Shown piece by piece: positions 9,434 through 19,938 of a stretch of 64,000 nt of DNA (position 1 is its first letter; each line of letters starts with the position of its first letter). This stretch comes from Micromonospora cathayae. GTDB lineage: Bacteria > Actinomycetota > Actinomycetes > Mycobacteriales > Micromonosporaceae. Location of the stretch: the NCBI RefSeq assembly GCF_028993575.1, contig NZ_CP118615.1, positions 372,001 to 436,000 of the forward strand, read 5' to 3'. Made by a program: the position numbers and the translations under genes. A model generated the notes under the pieces. The model did no database searches. It was not told where the DNA came from and worked only from the letters and a program-made list of their open reading frames with translations.

Positions 9434-11290
9434 GTGGCGGCGGACCGTGCCAGCGCTCCCCCCACCCGGGGAGATCCACTACACAACCTGTGGCGGTTGC
9501 GCCGCTACCTGCGCCCGTACGCCCGCGAGTTCTGCTGGCTGCTGGTCGCGGGCCTGACGGCCACCGCCGCCGGGCTCGCCGTGCCGCTGCTGGTGCAGCG
9601 GGTGGTGGACGGCCCGGTGGCCCGGCGCGACCCGGTCGGGCTGTGGCAGCTCGGCGGGCTGGTGCTGCTGCTCGGCCTGGTCGAGGCGGTGCTGATCTTC
9701 GTCCGGCGGTGGACACAGACGTCCTCGTCGGTCGGCATGGAGGCGGCCATCCGCGCCGACCTCTACGCCCACCTGCAACGGCTGCCGGCCGGCTGCCACG
9801 ACCGGTGGCAGTCCGGGCAGCTCATCGCCCGCGCCACCGGCGACCTGTCGATGATCCGCCGGTTCCTCTCCTTCGGGCTGCTCTTCCTGATCCTCAACCT
9901 GGCCACCTGCCTGGCCGTGGTGGTGCTGCTGGTCCGGCTGCACCCGCCGCTCGGGCTGCTGGTCGCGGCCAGCGCGGTGCCGCTGTTCCTGGTCAGCCGG
10001 CGGTTCGCCCGGTCCTACCACGTCGCCGCCCGGCGGATGCGCGAGCAGCAGGGTGAGGTCGCCACGCTGGTCGAGGAGTCCGCGCAGGGCATCCGCACCA
10101 CCCGGGCGTTCGGTCGGGCACCGGAGCTGGTCGCCCGGTTCGGCGTCGGCGCCCGCGCCCTGCACGACACCGCCGTCGACAAGGGCCGGCTGCTGGCCCG
10201 TACCTCGGCCCTGTTCGACCTGGTGCCGAACCTGACCCTCGGGGTGGTGCTGGTGACCGGGGTGGCCGCCGCCGCCCGGGGCACCCTCAGCATCGGCGAG
10301 CTGGTCGCCTTCGTCAGCCTGCAACTGATGCTGATCTGGCCGGTCAACTCGCTGGGCTGGATCATCGCCAACGGGCAGGAGGCGGCCACCGCCGCCGACC
10401 GGATCCAGGAGGTGCTGGACACCCCGCCGACGATCGTCGACCGGCCGCACGCGGTGACGCTGCACCGTGGTCGGGTACGCGGGCGACTGTGCTTCGAACA
10501 GGTCGGTTTCGGCTACCCCGGGGCCGGCGCGCCGGTGCTGCGGGGCGTCGAGCTGGCCGTCGAGCCGGGCGAGACACTCGCCCTGGTCGGCGCGACCGGC
10601 TCCGGCAAGAGCACCCTGCTCTCGCTGGTCCCCCGACTGCACGAGGTGGGGACGGGCCGGATCACCCTGGACGGGCACGACCTGCGGGACCTGCGGCTGG
10701 CCACGCTGCGCCGGCTGGTCGGGGTGGCCTTCGAGGAGCCGACCCTGTTCTCCATGTCGGTGTGGGAGAACCTCACCCTCGGCCGACCGGACGCCGACCG
10801 GGACGAGGTGGTCGCCGCGCTCGCGCTGGCCCAGGCCGACTTCGCGTACGACCTGCCGTGGGGGCTCGCCACCCGGGTCGGTGAGCAGGGGCTGTCCCTC
10901 TCCGGCGGGCAGCGGCAGCGGCTCGCCCTGGCCCGGGCGGTGTTGGGCCGACCGGCCGTGCTGGTGCTGGACGATCCGCTCTCCGCGTTGGACGTGCACA
11001 CCGAGGCGCTGGTGGAGGCGGCGCTGCGCCGGGTACTCCGGGACACCACCGCGCTGATCGTGGCGCACCGCCCGTCCACCGTCGCGCTGGCCGACCGGGT
11101 CGCCCTGCTGGACCGGGGCCGGATCACCGCCGTCGGCACCCACTCCGAACTGCTCGGCAGCGAGCCGGCGTACCGGACGCTGCTCTGCCCGGACCCGCCG
11201 ACCTGCCCGGACCCGCCGGCCACCGCCGTCGCCGTGCCCGTGCAGCGGGGCACGGTCACGAGCGGCGCCGAGTGGGGGGCGCGGCCATGA
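9434..11290 (+). CDS. ABC exporter half-transporter with degenerate ATP site (subunit 1)
   Basis: A 618-residue membrane-fused ABC protein. A six-helix exporter domain (about 20-320) precedes an ATPase domain with Walker A GATGSGKST, signature LSGGQRQR and Walker B VLVLDDP. The residue after the Walker B Asp is Asp instead of catalytic Glu. That substitution marks the degenerate site of heterodimeric exporters such as TM287/288. The next gene encodes a partner with a canonical Glu, so the two probably form one heterodimer. Substrate (drug, lipid or peptide) is unknown. Starts at a GTG. Confidence 0.9.
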   Translation: MAADRASAPPTRGDPLHNLWRLRRYLRPYAREFCWLLVAGLTATAAGLAVPLLVQRVVDGPVARRDPVGLWQLGGLVLLLGLVEAVLIFVRRWTQTSSSVGMEAAIRADLYAHLQRLPAGCHDRWQSGQLIARATGDLSMIRRFLSFGLLFLILNLATCLAVVVLLVRLHPPLGLLVAASAVPLFLVSRRFARSYHVAARRMREQQGEVATLVEESAQGIRTTRAFGRAPELVARFGVGARALHDTAVDKGRLLARTSALFDLVPNLTLGVVLVTGVAAAARGTLSIGELVAFVSLQLMLIWPVNSLGWIIANGQEAATAADRIQEVLDTPPTIVDRPHAVTLHRGRVRGRLCFEQVGFGYPGAGAPVLRGVELAVEPGETLALVGATGSGKSTLLSLVPRLHEVGTGRITLDGHDLRDLRLATLRRLVGVAFEEPTLFSMSVWENLTLGRPDADRDEVVAALALAQADFAYDLPWGLATRVGEQGLSLSGGQRQRLALARAVLGRPAVLVLDDPLSALDVHTEALVEAALRRVLRDTTALIVAHRPSTVALADRVALLDRGRITAVGTHSELLGSEPAYRTLLCPDPPTCPDPPATAVAVPVQRGTVTSGAEWGARP

Positions 11291-11402
11291 CCGGCACGAA
11301 GCGGGGGATGCGGTGGTGAACGGCGCGAAGCGGAGGGTCCGGTCGCTCGTCGGCCACCCCGGATGGCGGTGTGAGCGGCGCGAAGCGGGGGGTGCGGTGG
11401 TG
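11291..11402 (+). repeat. Short tandem/interrupted repeats between the two exporter genes
   Basis: Three related units lie between the exporter genes: 11291-11319, 11320-11345 and 11372-11402. Their shared core is GGCGCGAAGCGGRGGGTSCGG, and two end in TGCGGTGGTGA. The units cover the intercistronic gap and the codons that an earlier start of the second gene would use, which argues for the later GTG start. Confidence 0.6.
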
Positions 11403-13256
11403 AGCGGTGCGGACCGGGTGGACCTGGGGCGGTGGCAGGGCGTCGCCGCCGACCCGGCCGCCGGCCGGAGCCGGGCGGAGGAGAGCAACCCGCAGGCGGT
11501 GGCCCGGCTCCGGGCACGCAGCCGGACCCTCCTGGCCGACCTGCTGCGTCCGCACCGGGGTCGGCTCGCGCTGGCCGCCGGGCTGTTGCTCGCCCAGAAC
11601 GCGGCCGGGCTGGCCGGACCGTACCTGGTGATGTTCGGCATCGACCGGGCGATCGAGCCGCTGCGTGCCGGCGACGCCGGACCGCTGGTCGCCGTCGCGG
11701 CGGGCTTCGCGGTCGCGGCCGGGGTCGAGTACGCCGCCCGGCGCGGCTTCCTCACCCTCTCCGCGCGGATCGGCCAGGCCGTCCTGCTCGAGCTGCGCCA
11801 GCGGGTGTACGCGCACTTCCTGCGCCTCTCCGTCGCCTTCCACGAGCGGTACACCTCGGGACGGATGGTCTCCCGGCTCACCAGCGACCTGGACTCGATC
11901 GCGGAACTCCTCGACGGGGGTGTCGACAGCCTCGTGCTGGCCGGGCTGTCCATCCTGTCGGTCGCCGGGGTGCTGCTCTGGCTGGACCTGCCGCTGGCCG
12001 CGGTGACCCTGCTGGCGTTCCCGCTGCTGCTCTGGCTGTCCCGCTGGTTCGCCCGCGCGTCGGCGACCGCCTACCGGCAGACCCGGGAGGCGGTGGCCCT
12101 GGTGATCGTCCACTTCGTGGAGACGTTGCGCGGCATCCGGGCCGTGCAGGCGTACCGCCGGGAGGGACGCAACCAGCGCATCTTCGCGGCGGTGAACGAC
12201 GACTACCGGCGGTCCAGCGTCCGGGCGTTCCAGCTGATCGCGGTCTACTCGCCCGGCATCAAGCTGGTCGGCAACGTCACCGTGGCGGTCGTGCTGACGT
12301 ACGGGGGCTGGCGGGTGCTCGGCGGCGGCATGGAACTGGGTGTGCTCGCCGCGTTCCTGCTCTACCTGCGCCGGTTCTTCGAGCCGATGCAGGAGCTGAG
12401 CCAGTTCTTCAACTCGTTGCAGTCCGCCACGGCGGGCCTGGAGAAACTGGCCGGCGTCCTGGACGAACGAACCGACGTGCCGGAACCGGAGCAGCCCCGG
12501 CCGCTGCCGTCGGGCGGCCCCCGGGGCGCGGTACGGTTCCGGGCGGTCACCTTCGGCTACCGGCCGGGCGCGCCGGTCCTCACCGGGCTGGACCTCGACG
12601 TGCCGGCCGGGCAGACCGTCGCCCTGGTCGGGCCGACCGGGGCCGGCAAGTCGACGGTCGCCAAGCTGCTCGCCCGCTTCCACGACCCGGCCACCGGCAC
12701 GGTCAGCCTGGACGGGATCGACCTACGGCAGGTCGCCGACGTCGACCTGCGCCGGGCGGTGGTGCTGGTCACCCAGGAGAACCACCTGTTCACCGGCACG
12801 GTGGCGGAGAACATCCGGTTCGGGCGGCCCGACGCCGACGACGCGGCGGTCGAGGCGGCGGCCCGCGCGGTCGGCGCACACGACTTCGTCGCCGCCCTAC
12901 CCGACGGGTACGCCACCCAGGTACACCGCCGGGGCGGCCGGCTCTCCGCCGGGCAGCGGCAGCTGGTCGCGTTCGCACGGGCCTTCCTGGCCGACCCGGC
13001 GGTGCTGATCCTCGACGAGGCCACCTCGTGCCTGGACGTGCCGACCGAGCGGGTGGTGCAGCACGCGCTCGGCACCGTCCTGCGGGCCCGGACCGCGTTG
13101 GTGATCGCCCACCGGCTCTCCACGGTACGGATCGCCGACCGGGTGCTGGTGCTGGACCGGGGCGGGATCGTCGAGGACGGCTCCCCGACCGAGCTGCTCT
13201 CCGGCGACGGCCGGTACGCCGCGCTGCACCGGCAGTGGCTGGCGTCACTGGCCTGA
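11400..13256 (+). CDS. ABC exporter half-transporter with canonical ATP site (subunit 2)
   Basis: A 618-residue fused membrane/ATPase exporter subunit. Its motifs are Walker A GPTGAGKST, signature LSAGQRQLVAF and Walker B LILDEATSCLD with the catalytic Glu present. It is the catalytic partner of the preceding gene. The frame is open from a GTG at 11313. I place the start at the GTG at 11400 because the preceding codons are repeat sequence and a G-rich ribosome-binding stretch precedes 11400; start confidence is moderate. No terminator hairpin is obvious before the convergent membrane-protein gene. Confidence 0.88.
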   Translation: MSGADRVDLGRWQGVAADPAAGRSRAEESNPQAVARLRARSRTLLADLLRPHRGRLALAAGLLLAQNAAGLAGPYLVMFGIDRAIEPLRAGDAGPLVAVAAGFAVAAGVEYAARRGFLTLSARIGQAVLLELRQRVYAHFLRLSVAFHERYTSGRMVSRLTSDLDSIAELLDGGVDSLVLAGLSILSVAGVLLWLDLPLAAVTLLAFPLLLWLSRWFARASATAYRQTREAVALVIVHFVETLRGIRAVQAYRREGRNQRIFAAVNDDYRRSSVRAFQLIAVYSPGIKLVGNVTVAVVLTYGGWRVLGGGMELGVLAAFLLYLRRFFEPMQELSQFFNSLQSATAGLEKLAGVLDERTDVPEPEQPRPLPSGGPRGAVRFRAVTFGYRPGAPVLTGLDLDVPAGQTVALVGPTGAGKSTVAKLLARFHDPATGTVSLDGIDLRQVADVDLRRAVVLVTQENHLFTGTVAENIRFGRPDADDAAVEAAARAVGAHDFVAALPDGYATQVHRRGGRLSAGQRQLVAFARAFLADPAVLILDEATSCLDVPTERVVQHALGTVLRARTALVIAHRLSTVRIADRVLVLDRGGIVEDGSPTELLSGDGRYAALHRQWLASLA

Positions 13257-13371
13257 CGGCGACCCGGCGGGAGGCGGAATGGACGGTCGCCCGGGTGGAT
13301 AAACGGGGTTCTGGACGGTTGTGGTGGACCGCTTCCGGCGTGTCGTGTTGCTGAGCTGCCAGGAAACCAGG

Positions 13372-15006
13372 TCAGGGGCGCGCGGAGGGCTGGTCGAGGC
13401 GGGCGACCAGGCGGGTGAGGGCGAACAGCAGGACCAGGGTCACGGCTCCGGCCAGCGCCAGCAGCGGGAGGGTGAACGACAGGTCCGTGGGACCGGCGGG
13501 GCGTACCGCCACCGGTGCCAGGGCCTGCGCGGTGAGCGCCCAGGTGGCGAAGCCGAGCACGGCGACACCGGCGAGCCGGCCCCGGTCCGGGCCGGTGGTC
13601 TCGTGGTGGGGTGAGGTGGGCTGGTCCGGGGTGGTGGTCCGGTGGGGTGGGGTGGGGATGGGTTGTGGTGCGGGGGGTCCGGCCGCGGCGGCGTGAGTGA
13701 GGCCGAAGCCGACTGCCAGGCCCGTCCCGAGGGCGACCAGCACCGGCCCGACGGTGGCCGCGGACGGCAGTTCGGCGCGGACAACGGGAGCCGCCAGCGG
13801 CAGCGCGACGGCGGCCACGGCGACCCCGAGGGCGTCCCAGGGCAGCAGTCCGGCCACCTGCCGGGCCAGGGTCACCCCGACCACCACGGCCGCCAACCCG
13901 GTCACCGCCACCAGCAGCACCCGTCCCGGTACGGCGGTCACGTCGAGGTGCCAGCCGACCAGGCGGACCGGTGCGACCGCGAACCCGAGCGCCACCCAGC
14001 GGGCACCGACGATCCCGAACGCGCGGTGGGCGTACCCGAGCAGCAGCAGCCCGGCGACCACCGCGACCGCGACCGCCGAGTAGTGCGCGAAGGACTCGAC
14101 CGCCGCCTCCCGGCGCGGCCCGGCCAGCCCGTCCGGGCTGACCCGGAACTCCCGGATCACCCACCACCGGACCAGCAGTCCACCGAGGACGATCAGCCCG
14201 GCGACGGTGACCGCGATGACCGGCCCCCGCCGTAGGGCTGTGGCCGCCGGCGTGGGCACGCTGTCCGGCCGGCGGCGCGGACCCCCGGTCGGCGAAGGCG
14301 GGGCCGACCCGTCACGGTCCCGGGGCGCCAGCACCGCGGCCAGCCTTCTCCGGTCCGTCAGCAGCGCGGCCAGCCTGCCACGGTCCCGGGGCGCCAGCAC
14401 CGCGGTCAGGCCGGTGGCCGCTAGCGCCACCCAGTACAGCTCCGGGGAGAGCCCCGTCGGGGCGGGAGTCAGCAGGGCCGCGTACGCCGGCCCGGCCAGC
14501 ACGCCGACCGCGAGCCCGCCGGCCAGTGCCGCCCGGACCGGGCCGGACGCCGTGCCGACCGCGAGCAGGACGCCGCCGAGCGTCAGCCCGGTGCCGACCG
14601 CCACCGCCAGGAAGGCCAGCGTTCCCAGCGGCGACGGCGCGTCGACCGACGTCACCACCGGCAGGGCGGCCGACCGGTCGGCGGTCACCACGAGCAGCAG
14701 CCCGGCCAGGGCGAGCCACCAGCCATCCACCCGGCGCACCGCGACGGCTGCCGCCGCCGCGACGGCCAGCGCGACCGGGGCGAGCACCCCGGACCGTAAC
14801 GGCACGGTCGGCACCAGGTCGCCGAAGACGGTCGGCAGCAGCAGGTACGGCAGCACGGTCGCGAAGATCAGGCCGACGGTGGCGGTGGCCAGCGCCCCGG
14901 TCAGGGTGGCCGCCGCCGGCCGACGCACCGGGGCTGCCGATCGACGGGCCGGGGAAGGCGGCCGACGGGCCGGGGCGGCGGCGTCCGATGTGGTCGGGTC
15001 GTCCAT
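13372..15006 (-). CDS. Polytopic membrane protein of unknown function
   Basis: A 544-residue very hydrophobic protein with roughly 12-14 membrane segments and short Ala/Val/Gly-rich loops. I recognise no family motif. The ATG at 15006 follows GGGGGAGG, and the upstream codons are not protein-like. A cytoplasmic or loop segment near the middle contains a duplicated block (LAAVLAPRDR twice, with GRLAALLTDRR between), matching a direct DNA repeat around 14314-14405. It is convergent with the exporter operon and divergent from the amidase pair. A transport or lipid-related role is possible but not shown. Confidence 0.75.
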   Translation of the reverse strand: MDDPTTSDAAAPARRPPSPARRSAAPVRRPAAATLTGALATATVGLIFATVLPYLLLPTVFGDLVPTVPLRSGVLAPVALAVAAAAAVAVRRVDGWWLALAGLLLVVTADRSAALPVVTSVDAPSPLGTLAFLAVAVGTGLTLGGVLLAVGTASGPVRAALAGGLAVGVLAGPAYAALLTPAPTGLSPELYWVALAATGLTAVLAPRDRGRLAALLTDRRRLAAVLAPRDRDGSAPPSPTGGPRRRPDSVPTPAATALRRGPVIAVTVAGLIVLGGLLVRWWVIREFRVSPDGLAGPRREAAVESFAHYSAVAVAVVAGLLLLGYAHRAFGIVGARWVALGFAVAPVRLVGWHLDVTAVPGRVLLVAVTGLAAVVVGVTLARQVAGLLPWDALGVAVAAVALPLAAPVVRAELPSAATVGPVLVALGTGLAVGFGLTHAAAAGPPAPQPIPTPPHRTTTPDQPTSPHHETTGPDRGRLAGVAVLGFATWALTAQALAPVAVRPAGPTDLSFTLPLLALAGAVTLVLLFALTRLVARLDQPSARP

Positions 15007-15198
15007 GCCAACCTCCCCCGTCGCGGACCGCACCGATGCTGTCACGGTCGGCGTCCGTCCGCTGTCCCCCGACGAACGCCCTGGTCGGAGCGGGTGTATC
15101 GACGTTTGCCGGTTCACAAGCTGGTCACGGTCAGGTGACCGGCCAGACATCGCGAAACCCGAGAGTGAGGCCACGTTTTCGCAGCTCAGAGGAGCACG

Positions 15199-15501
15199 AT
15201 GGCACCCACCCCGCCCACCGACGCCGAACTCGACACCTTCATCCGGGCCCGGCTCGCCTCGCTCGGTATCGACCTCGACCAGCTTCCCGCCGGCACCACC
15301 GCCGACCCGGTCACCGGTTCCCCGGGCCGGGACTCGGTGCTGGCCTCGCTGCGGTCGTTCGTCCGGTCCACGGTCACCGCGCTGGCCGCGTACCAGTTGC
15401 CCGCACCGGCCGGCACCGACCCGGCCGTGGCGATGGCCCTCTCCCAGCAGCCCGCGCCGATGCTCTACCCCTCGATCAGCACAGAATGGCGGGACCGGTG
15501 A
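15199..15501 (+). CDS. Small protein coupled to a Tat-exported amidase
   Basis: A 100-residue soluble protein with no signal peptide or membrane segment and no family I can name. Helical stretches are TDAELDTFIRARLASLGIDL and SVLASLRSFVRSTVTALAAY. The ATG follows CAGAGGAGC, a good ribosome-binding site. Its TGA overlaps the GTG start of the amidase (GTGA), so the two are translationally coupled. It may be a specific partner or chaperone of the amidase before export; that is inference from the overlap only. Confidence 0.65.
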   Translation: MAPTPPTDAELDTFIRARLASLGIDLDQLPAGTTADPVTGSPGRDSVLASLRSFVRSTVTALAAYQLPAPAGTDPAVAMALSQQPAPMLYPSISTEWRDR

Positions 15502-17150
15502 ACCTTCCCCAGCCGCTGGACCGGTCCATCGACCGGCGCGCCTTCCTGTCCCGTACCGCCGCCATCGCCGCCGCCTCGGCGGTCGGCGCGACGGTGGCCC
15601 TGCCCGGTCTGGCCCAGGCCACCCCGAAGGCGGCGCCCGCCGTCAGGTTCAATCCCGCGCTGAACGACGGGGACGCGTACGTCGCGCCCCGGCCGGAGGC
15701 GGTGGCCGACCCGACCGAACTGACCATCGCCGAGGCGGCCTGGCTGATCCGGGCCGGCAAGCTCACCCCGGAGAAGCTGGTCGAGGCGTACCTGGCCCGG
15801 ATCAGCGCGTACGAGGGCACCTACCAGGCGTTCAACCTGGTGCTCGCCGAGGCGGCGGTCGCGGCGGCCCGGGCCGCCGCCAAGCGGCCCCGGCGGGGCG
15901 CGCTGCACGGCATCCCGCTGGCCATCAAGGACAACTACTGGACCGCCGGGGTACGCACCACCGCCAACTCGTACCTGTTCCAGGACTTCGTGCCGCCGTA
16001 CGACGCGACGGCGGTGGCGAAGCTGGTCGCCAGCGGGGCGATCGTGCTGGGCAAGACGCAGATGGGGCCGTTGGCGACCACCCGGGCGACCACGCCGGCC
16101 GGGGTGGTCACCACGGTCAACGCCTGGACGCCGGAGAACCGGAGCACCGATCCGGGTGGCTCGTCCACCGGCACCGCCACCGCCGTGGCCGGCCGGCTGG
16201 CCACCAGCGGCACCGGCACCCAGACCGGTGGGTCGATCACCGCGCCGTCCAACGCGCAGAACCTGACCGGCCTGAAGCCGACCATGGGCCGGGTGTCGCT
16301 GGCCGGGATCATCCCGCTCAGCTACACCCGGGACCATCCCGGCCCGCTGGCCCGCGACGCCAAGGACGCGGCGATCATGCTGACCGCGATGGCCGGCGAG
16401 GACCCGGCCGACCCGCGTACCCAGGGGCTGCCGAAGGTGCCCGACCTGATCAGTGCGGCCACCCCGGTCAGCGGCGGGAGGAAGCTGCGCTGGAAGACCC
16501 GGATCGGGGTGCTGCCCGGGTTCACCGACGGCACCTCGGCGACCGCGCTGGCCCGCCGGGCGTACCTGGACACGCTGGCCGGGATCAGCGGCGCGACCGT
16601 GGTGGACGTGCCACTGCCGGACGACTGGGCGCTGCTGACCGGGAACGCCTTCAACAACGTCCGGCTGCCCGAGCGCAGCGAGCCGTTCATGCCGTACCTG
16701 CGGACCGACCTGCGCGGCTTCGGGGTGTCGGTGACGAGCTGGTTGCAGGGCGCGCTGCTCGGCGCGAACGAGTTCGTCACCGGGCAGCGGGCCAAGCTGC
16801 TGCTGATGGAACGGGTCCTGGACCAGTTGTTCGACAAGTGCGACGTGGTGGTGCAGACCGGGCCGGTGCCGTTCGACATCCTCGGCCTGCCGGAGATCGG
16901 CTTCCCGATCGGGTTCACCACCGCCGGGGTGCCGATCGGCACCATCCTGGGCGGCCTGCCGTACGGCGAGGACCGGCTGTTGTCGGTGGTGGCCGCATAC
17001 CAGGCCCGTACCGACTGGCACTGGCGGCGTCCGCCGAACCCGGCGGCGGCTGCGGCGGCCCCGGCCGCGGCGGCCCGCTCGCTGGCGCCCACCGGCGGCT
17101 CCGCTGAGCTGCGGCTCAGTGCCGAGGAGGTCGCCGAGCTGACCCAGTGA
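15498..17150 (+). CDS. Tat-exported amidase (amidase signature family)
   Basis: A 550-residue hydrolase with a Tat signal ([17 protein letters not shown], cleavage probably near ALPGLAQA). The amidase-signature catalytic Lys-cisSer-Ser is visible as Lys144 (LAIKDNYW), Ser222/223 (GGSSTG) and Ser246 (TGGSITAPS). The usual GTDTGGS reads GTQTGGS. Such enzymes hydrolyse C-N amide bonds; the substrate is unknown and probably extracytoplasmic. The C terminus carries a low-complexity Ala-rich stretch ([14 protein letters not shown]). The GTG start overlaps the preceding stop. Confidence 0.9.
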   Translation: MNLPQPLDRSIDRRAFLSRTAAIAAASAVGATVALPGLAQATPKAAPAVRFNPALNDGDAYVAPRPEAVADPTELTIAEAAWLIRAGKLTPEKLVEAYLARISAYEGTYQAFNLVLAEAAVAAARAAAKRPRRGALHGIPLAIKDNYWTAGVRTTANSYLFQDFVPPYDATAVAKLVASGAIVLGKTQMGPLATTRATTPAGVVTTVNAWTPENRSTDPGGSSTGTATAVAGRLATSGTGTQTGGSITAPSNAQNLTGLKPTMGRVSLAGIIPLSYTRDHPGPLARDAKDAAIMLTAMAGEDPADPRTQGLPKVPDLISAATPVSGGRKLRWKTRIGVLPGFTDGTSATALARRAYLDTLAGISGATVVDVPLPDDWALLTGNAFNNVRLPERSEPFMPYLRTDLRGFGVSVTSWLQGALLGANEFVTGQRAKLLLMERVLDQLFDKCDVVVQTGPVPFDILGLPEIGFPIGFTTAGVPIGTILGGLPYGEDRLLSVVAAYQARTDWHWRRPPNPAAAAAAPAAAARSLAPTGGSAELRLSAEEVAELTQ

Positions 17151-17268
17151 CCCGGTTTCAGAGGTGAATCCGCCGGCGCCGGGCCGGGCCGTCACCGCCA
17201 GCGCGGTACGGTCCGGCCCGGCCGTTATCGACGGGCGGGACGGCCCGGACCGGATCTACTCTTGCCCG

Positions 17269-19884
17269 ATGACTGATACGGCGAGGACGGCCCGCGCCGG
17301 AGTCCCCGAGCGTCCCACCCTGGACGGCATCGAGGAGACCTGGGCGCGCCGCTGGCAGGAGGAGGACACGTACGCGTTCGACCGCTCGAAGGCGACCGTC
17401 CGGGGTCGTGGCGCGGCGGCAGACGCGCCGAGCCCGGATGGTCGTAGGTCGGACGTGTACGCGATCGACACCCCGCCGCCGACCGTATCCGGCGAACTGC
17501 ACATGGGTCACGTCTTCTCGTACACGCACACCGACACGGTGGCCCGGTTCCAGCGGATGCGCGGCCGGACGGTGTTCTACCCGATGGGCTGGGACGACAA
17601 CGGCCTGCCCACCGAACGTCGGGTGCAGAACGTGTACGGGGTGCGCTGCGACCCGTCGCTGCCGTACGACCCGGCGTGGACGCCGCCGGCTGCCCCGGTC
17701 GACGACGCCGCCCGTGCCGACCCGACGCCGATCTCCCGGCGCAACTTCGTCGAGCTGTGCGCGACGTTGACCGCCGAGGACGAGCAGGTCTTCGAGGCGC
17801 TGTGGCGGCGGCTCGGGCTGTCGGTGGACTGGTCGCTGACGTACACCACGATCGGGTCGGCGGCCCGGACCGCCTCGCAGCGGGCGTTCCTGCGGAACCT
17901 GGCGCGCGGCGAGGCGTACCAGGCGGAGGCCCCGACCCTGTGGGACGTGGGGTTCGGCACCGCCGTGGCGCAGGCCGAACTGGAGGACCGGGAACGCCCC
18001 GGCGCGTACCACCGGCTGCGGTTCACCGGACCGGACGGGCGGGAGGTGCTGATCGACACCACCCGGCCGGAGCTGCTGCCGGCCTGCGTGGCGCTGGTCT
18101 GCCACCCCGACGACGACCGGTACGCCGACCTGGTCGGCACGTCGGTGCGTACCCCGGTGTTCGGGGTGGCGGTGCCGGTGCGCGCGCACCCGCTGGCGGA
18201 CCCGGCCAAGGGCACCGGCATCGCGATGGTCTGCACGTTCGGTGACCTGACCGACGTGACCTGGTGGCGGGAACTGGCCCTGGAGACCCGGGTGGTGATC
18301 GGCCGGGACGGCCGGCTGCTGCCCGAACCGCCGGCCGGGGTGCCGGCGGACCGGTACGCGCCGCTGGCCGGGCAGGGCGTCAACGCGGCCCGGCGGACCG
18401 TGGTGGGGTTGCTGGCCGACGCGGGTGACCTGGTCGGCGAGCCGCGTCCGATCACCCACCCGGTGAAGTTCTACGAGCGCGGCGACCGGCCGTTGGAGAT
18501 CGTCTCGACCCGGCAGTGGTATCTGCGCAACGGTGGCCGGGACGCGGGGCTGCGCGCCGAACTGCTGGCCCGGGGCGGGGAGCTGAACTGGGTGCCGGGG
18601 CACATGCGCCACCGCTACGAGCACTGGGTGGGCGGCGTGACCGGTGACTGGCTGGTCAGCCGGCAGCGGTTCTTCGGGGTGCCGGTGCCGGTCTGGTACC
18701 GGCTCGACGACGCTGGCGAGCCGGACCACGCCCAGCCTCTCACACCACCGGAGTCGGCGCTCCCGGTCGACCCGTCCAGTGAGCCGCCGCCCGGCTTCGA
18801 CGAGGCGCAACGCGGCCGACCGGGCGGTTTCATCGCCGATCCGGACGTACTGGACACCTGGGCGACGTCGTCGCTGACCCCGCAGATCGTCGGCGGCTGG
18901 GAGACCGACCCGGACCTGTTCGCCCGGGTCTTCCCGATGGACCTGCGCCCGCAGGGCCAGGAGATCATCCGGACCTGGCTGTTCTCCACCGTGGTCCGCG
19001 CCCACCTGGAACACGGCGTGCTGCCCTGGCGGGACACCGTGCTGTCCGGCTGGATCCTCGACCCGGACCGGAAGAAGATGTCCAAGTCCAAGGGGAACGT
19101 GGTCACCCCGATGGCGCTGCTGGAGCAGCACGGCTCGGACGCGGTCCGGTACTGGGCGGCCAGCGGCAAACCCGGCATGGACCTGGCCTTCGACCCGGCC
19201 CAGATCCGGATCGGCCGGCGGCTCGCCACCAAACTGCTCAACGCGTCGAAGTTCGCCCTCGGGCTGGGTGCCGCCGACGCGCTGCGCGCCCCGGCGACCG
19301 AACCGCTGGACACCGCGATGCTCGCCGAACTGTCCACCGTGGTCGGGGCGGCCACCGCCGCCTTCGACGGGTACGACCACACGGCGGCCCTACAGGCGGC
19401 CGAGGCGTTCTTCTGGCGGTTCTGCGACGACTACATCGAGCTGGTCAAGGAACGCGCGTACGGCACCGGGCCGGGGGCCGACTCGGCGCGGGCGGCGCTG
19501 GCCACCGCGCTGTCGGCGCAGTTGCGGCTGTTCGCCCCGGTGCTGCCGTACGTGACCGAGGAGGTGTGGTCGTGGTGGCGGTACGGCTCGGTGCACCGCG
19601 CGCCCTGGCCCACCACGTACGAGGTGGACCGGGCGATCCGGGGCACCGCCGATCCGGCGCTGCTCCGCCTGGCCGGTGACGCGCTCAGCCAGGTCCGCCG
19701 GGCCAAGTCCGAACGGAAGCTGTCCATGAGGACCGCAGTGCCGCTGGCCGAGGCGCTCGCCCCGGCCGCCGTCCTCGACCAGCTCACCCTGGTCGCCGAC
19801 GACCTGCGCGCCGCCGGCCGGATCGACCGGCTGGACCAGCTGCCCGACCGGACACCGGAGCTCGTCATCGCCTGCGCCTTCTGA
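17269..19884 (+). CDS. valS: Valine--tRNA ligase, archaeal-type
   Basis: An 871-residue class I synthetase that charges tRNA-Val. The HIGH motif is HMGH (78-81) and the KMSKS motif occupies residues 603-607. The editing domain lies between them and the anticodon-binding helices near 690-830. The active-site region [14 protein letters not shown] resembles archaeal and rickettsial ValS, not the common bacterial form (which has PGTDHAGIAT). The C-terminal coiled-coil tRNA arm of bacterial ValS is absent. The ATG at 17269 gives a normal N terminus ([15 protein letters not shown]). A strong hairpin follows the stop. Confidence 0.93.
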   Translation: MTDTARTARAGVPERPTLDGIEETWARRWQEEDTYAFDRSKATVRGRGAAADAPSPDGRRSDVYAIDTPPPTVSGELHMGHVFSYTHTDTVARFQRMRGRTVFYPMGWDDNGLPTERRVQNVYGVRCDPSLPYDPAWTPPAAPVDDAARADPTPISRRNFVELCATLTAEDEQVFEALWRRLGLSVDWSLTYTTIGSAARTASQRAFLRNLARGEAYQAEAPTLWDVGFGTAVAQAELEDRERPGAYHRLRFTGPDGREVLIDTTRPELLPACVALVCHPDDDRYADLVGTSVRTPVFGVAVPVRAHPLADPAKGTGIAMVCTFGDLTDVTWWRELALETRVVIGRDGRLLPEPPAGVPADRYAPLAGQGVNAARRTVVGLLADAGDLVGEPRPITHPVKFYERGDRPLEIVSTRQWYLRNGGRDAGLRAELLARGGELNWVPGHMRHRYEHWVGGVTGDWLVSRQRFFGVPVPVWYRLDDAGEPDHAQPLTPPESALPVDPSSEPPPGFDEAQRGRPGGFIADPDVLDTWATSSLTPQIVGGWETDPDLFARVFPMDLRPQGQEIIRTWLFSTVVRAHLEHGVLPWRDTVLSGWILDPDRKKMSKSKGNVVTPMALLEQHGSDAVRYWAASGKPGMDLAFDPAQIRIGRRLATKLLNASKFALGLGAADALRAPATEPLDTAMLAELSTVVGAATAAFDGYDHTAALQAAEAFFWRFCDDYIELVKERAYGTGPGADSARAALATALSAQLRLFAPVLPYVTEEVWSWWRYGSVHRAPWPTTYEVDRAIRGTADPALLRLAGDALSQVRRAKSERKLSMRTAVPLAEALAPAAVLDQLTLVADDLRAAGRIDRLDQLPDRTPELVIACAF

Positions 19885-19895
19885 GGACGGGCGAC

Positions 19896-19932
19896 GGTCC
19901 TTCCCGCCCGGCCGACGCGGGCGGGAAGGACC
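19896..19932. terminator. Bidirectional terminator hairpin between valS and the ABC-2 operon
   Basis: Perfect 15-bp stem GGTCCTTCCCGCCCG / CGGGCGGGAAGGACC with a 7-nt loop, in the 54-bp gap between two convergent stops. There is no U-run, as is usual in very GC-rich actinomycetes. Confidence 0.8.
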
Positions 19933-19938
19933 CCGGGC

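Noticed and set aside
13642..17107. Very long plus-strand frames across the membrane protein and amidase
   Set aside because: They join antisense of one real gene with out-of-frame reading of another. The amidase frame starting at 15498 is the real one.
17158..19380. 740-residue minus-strand frame opposite valS
   Set aside because: Antisense shadow; ValS motifs on the other strand are complete.
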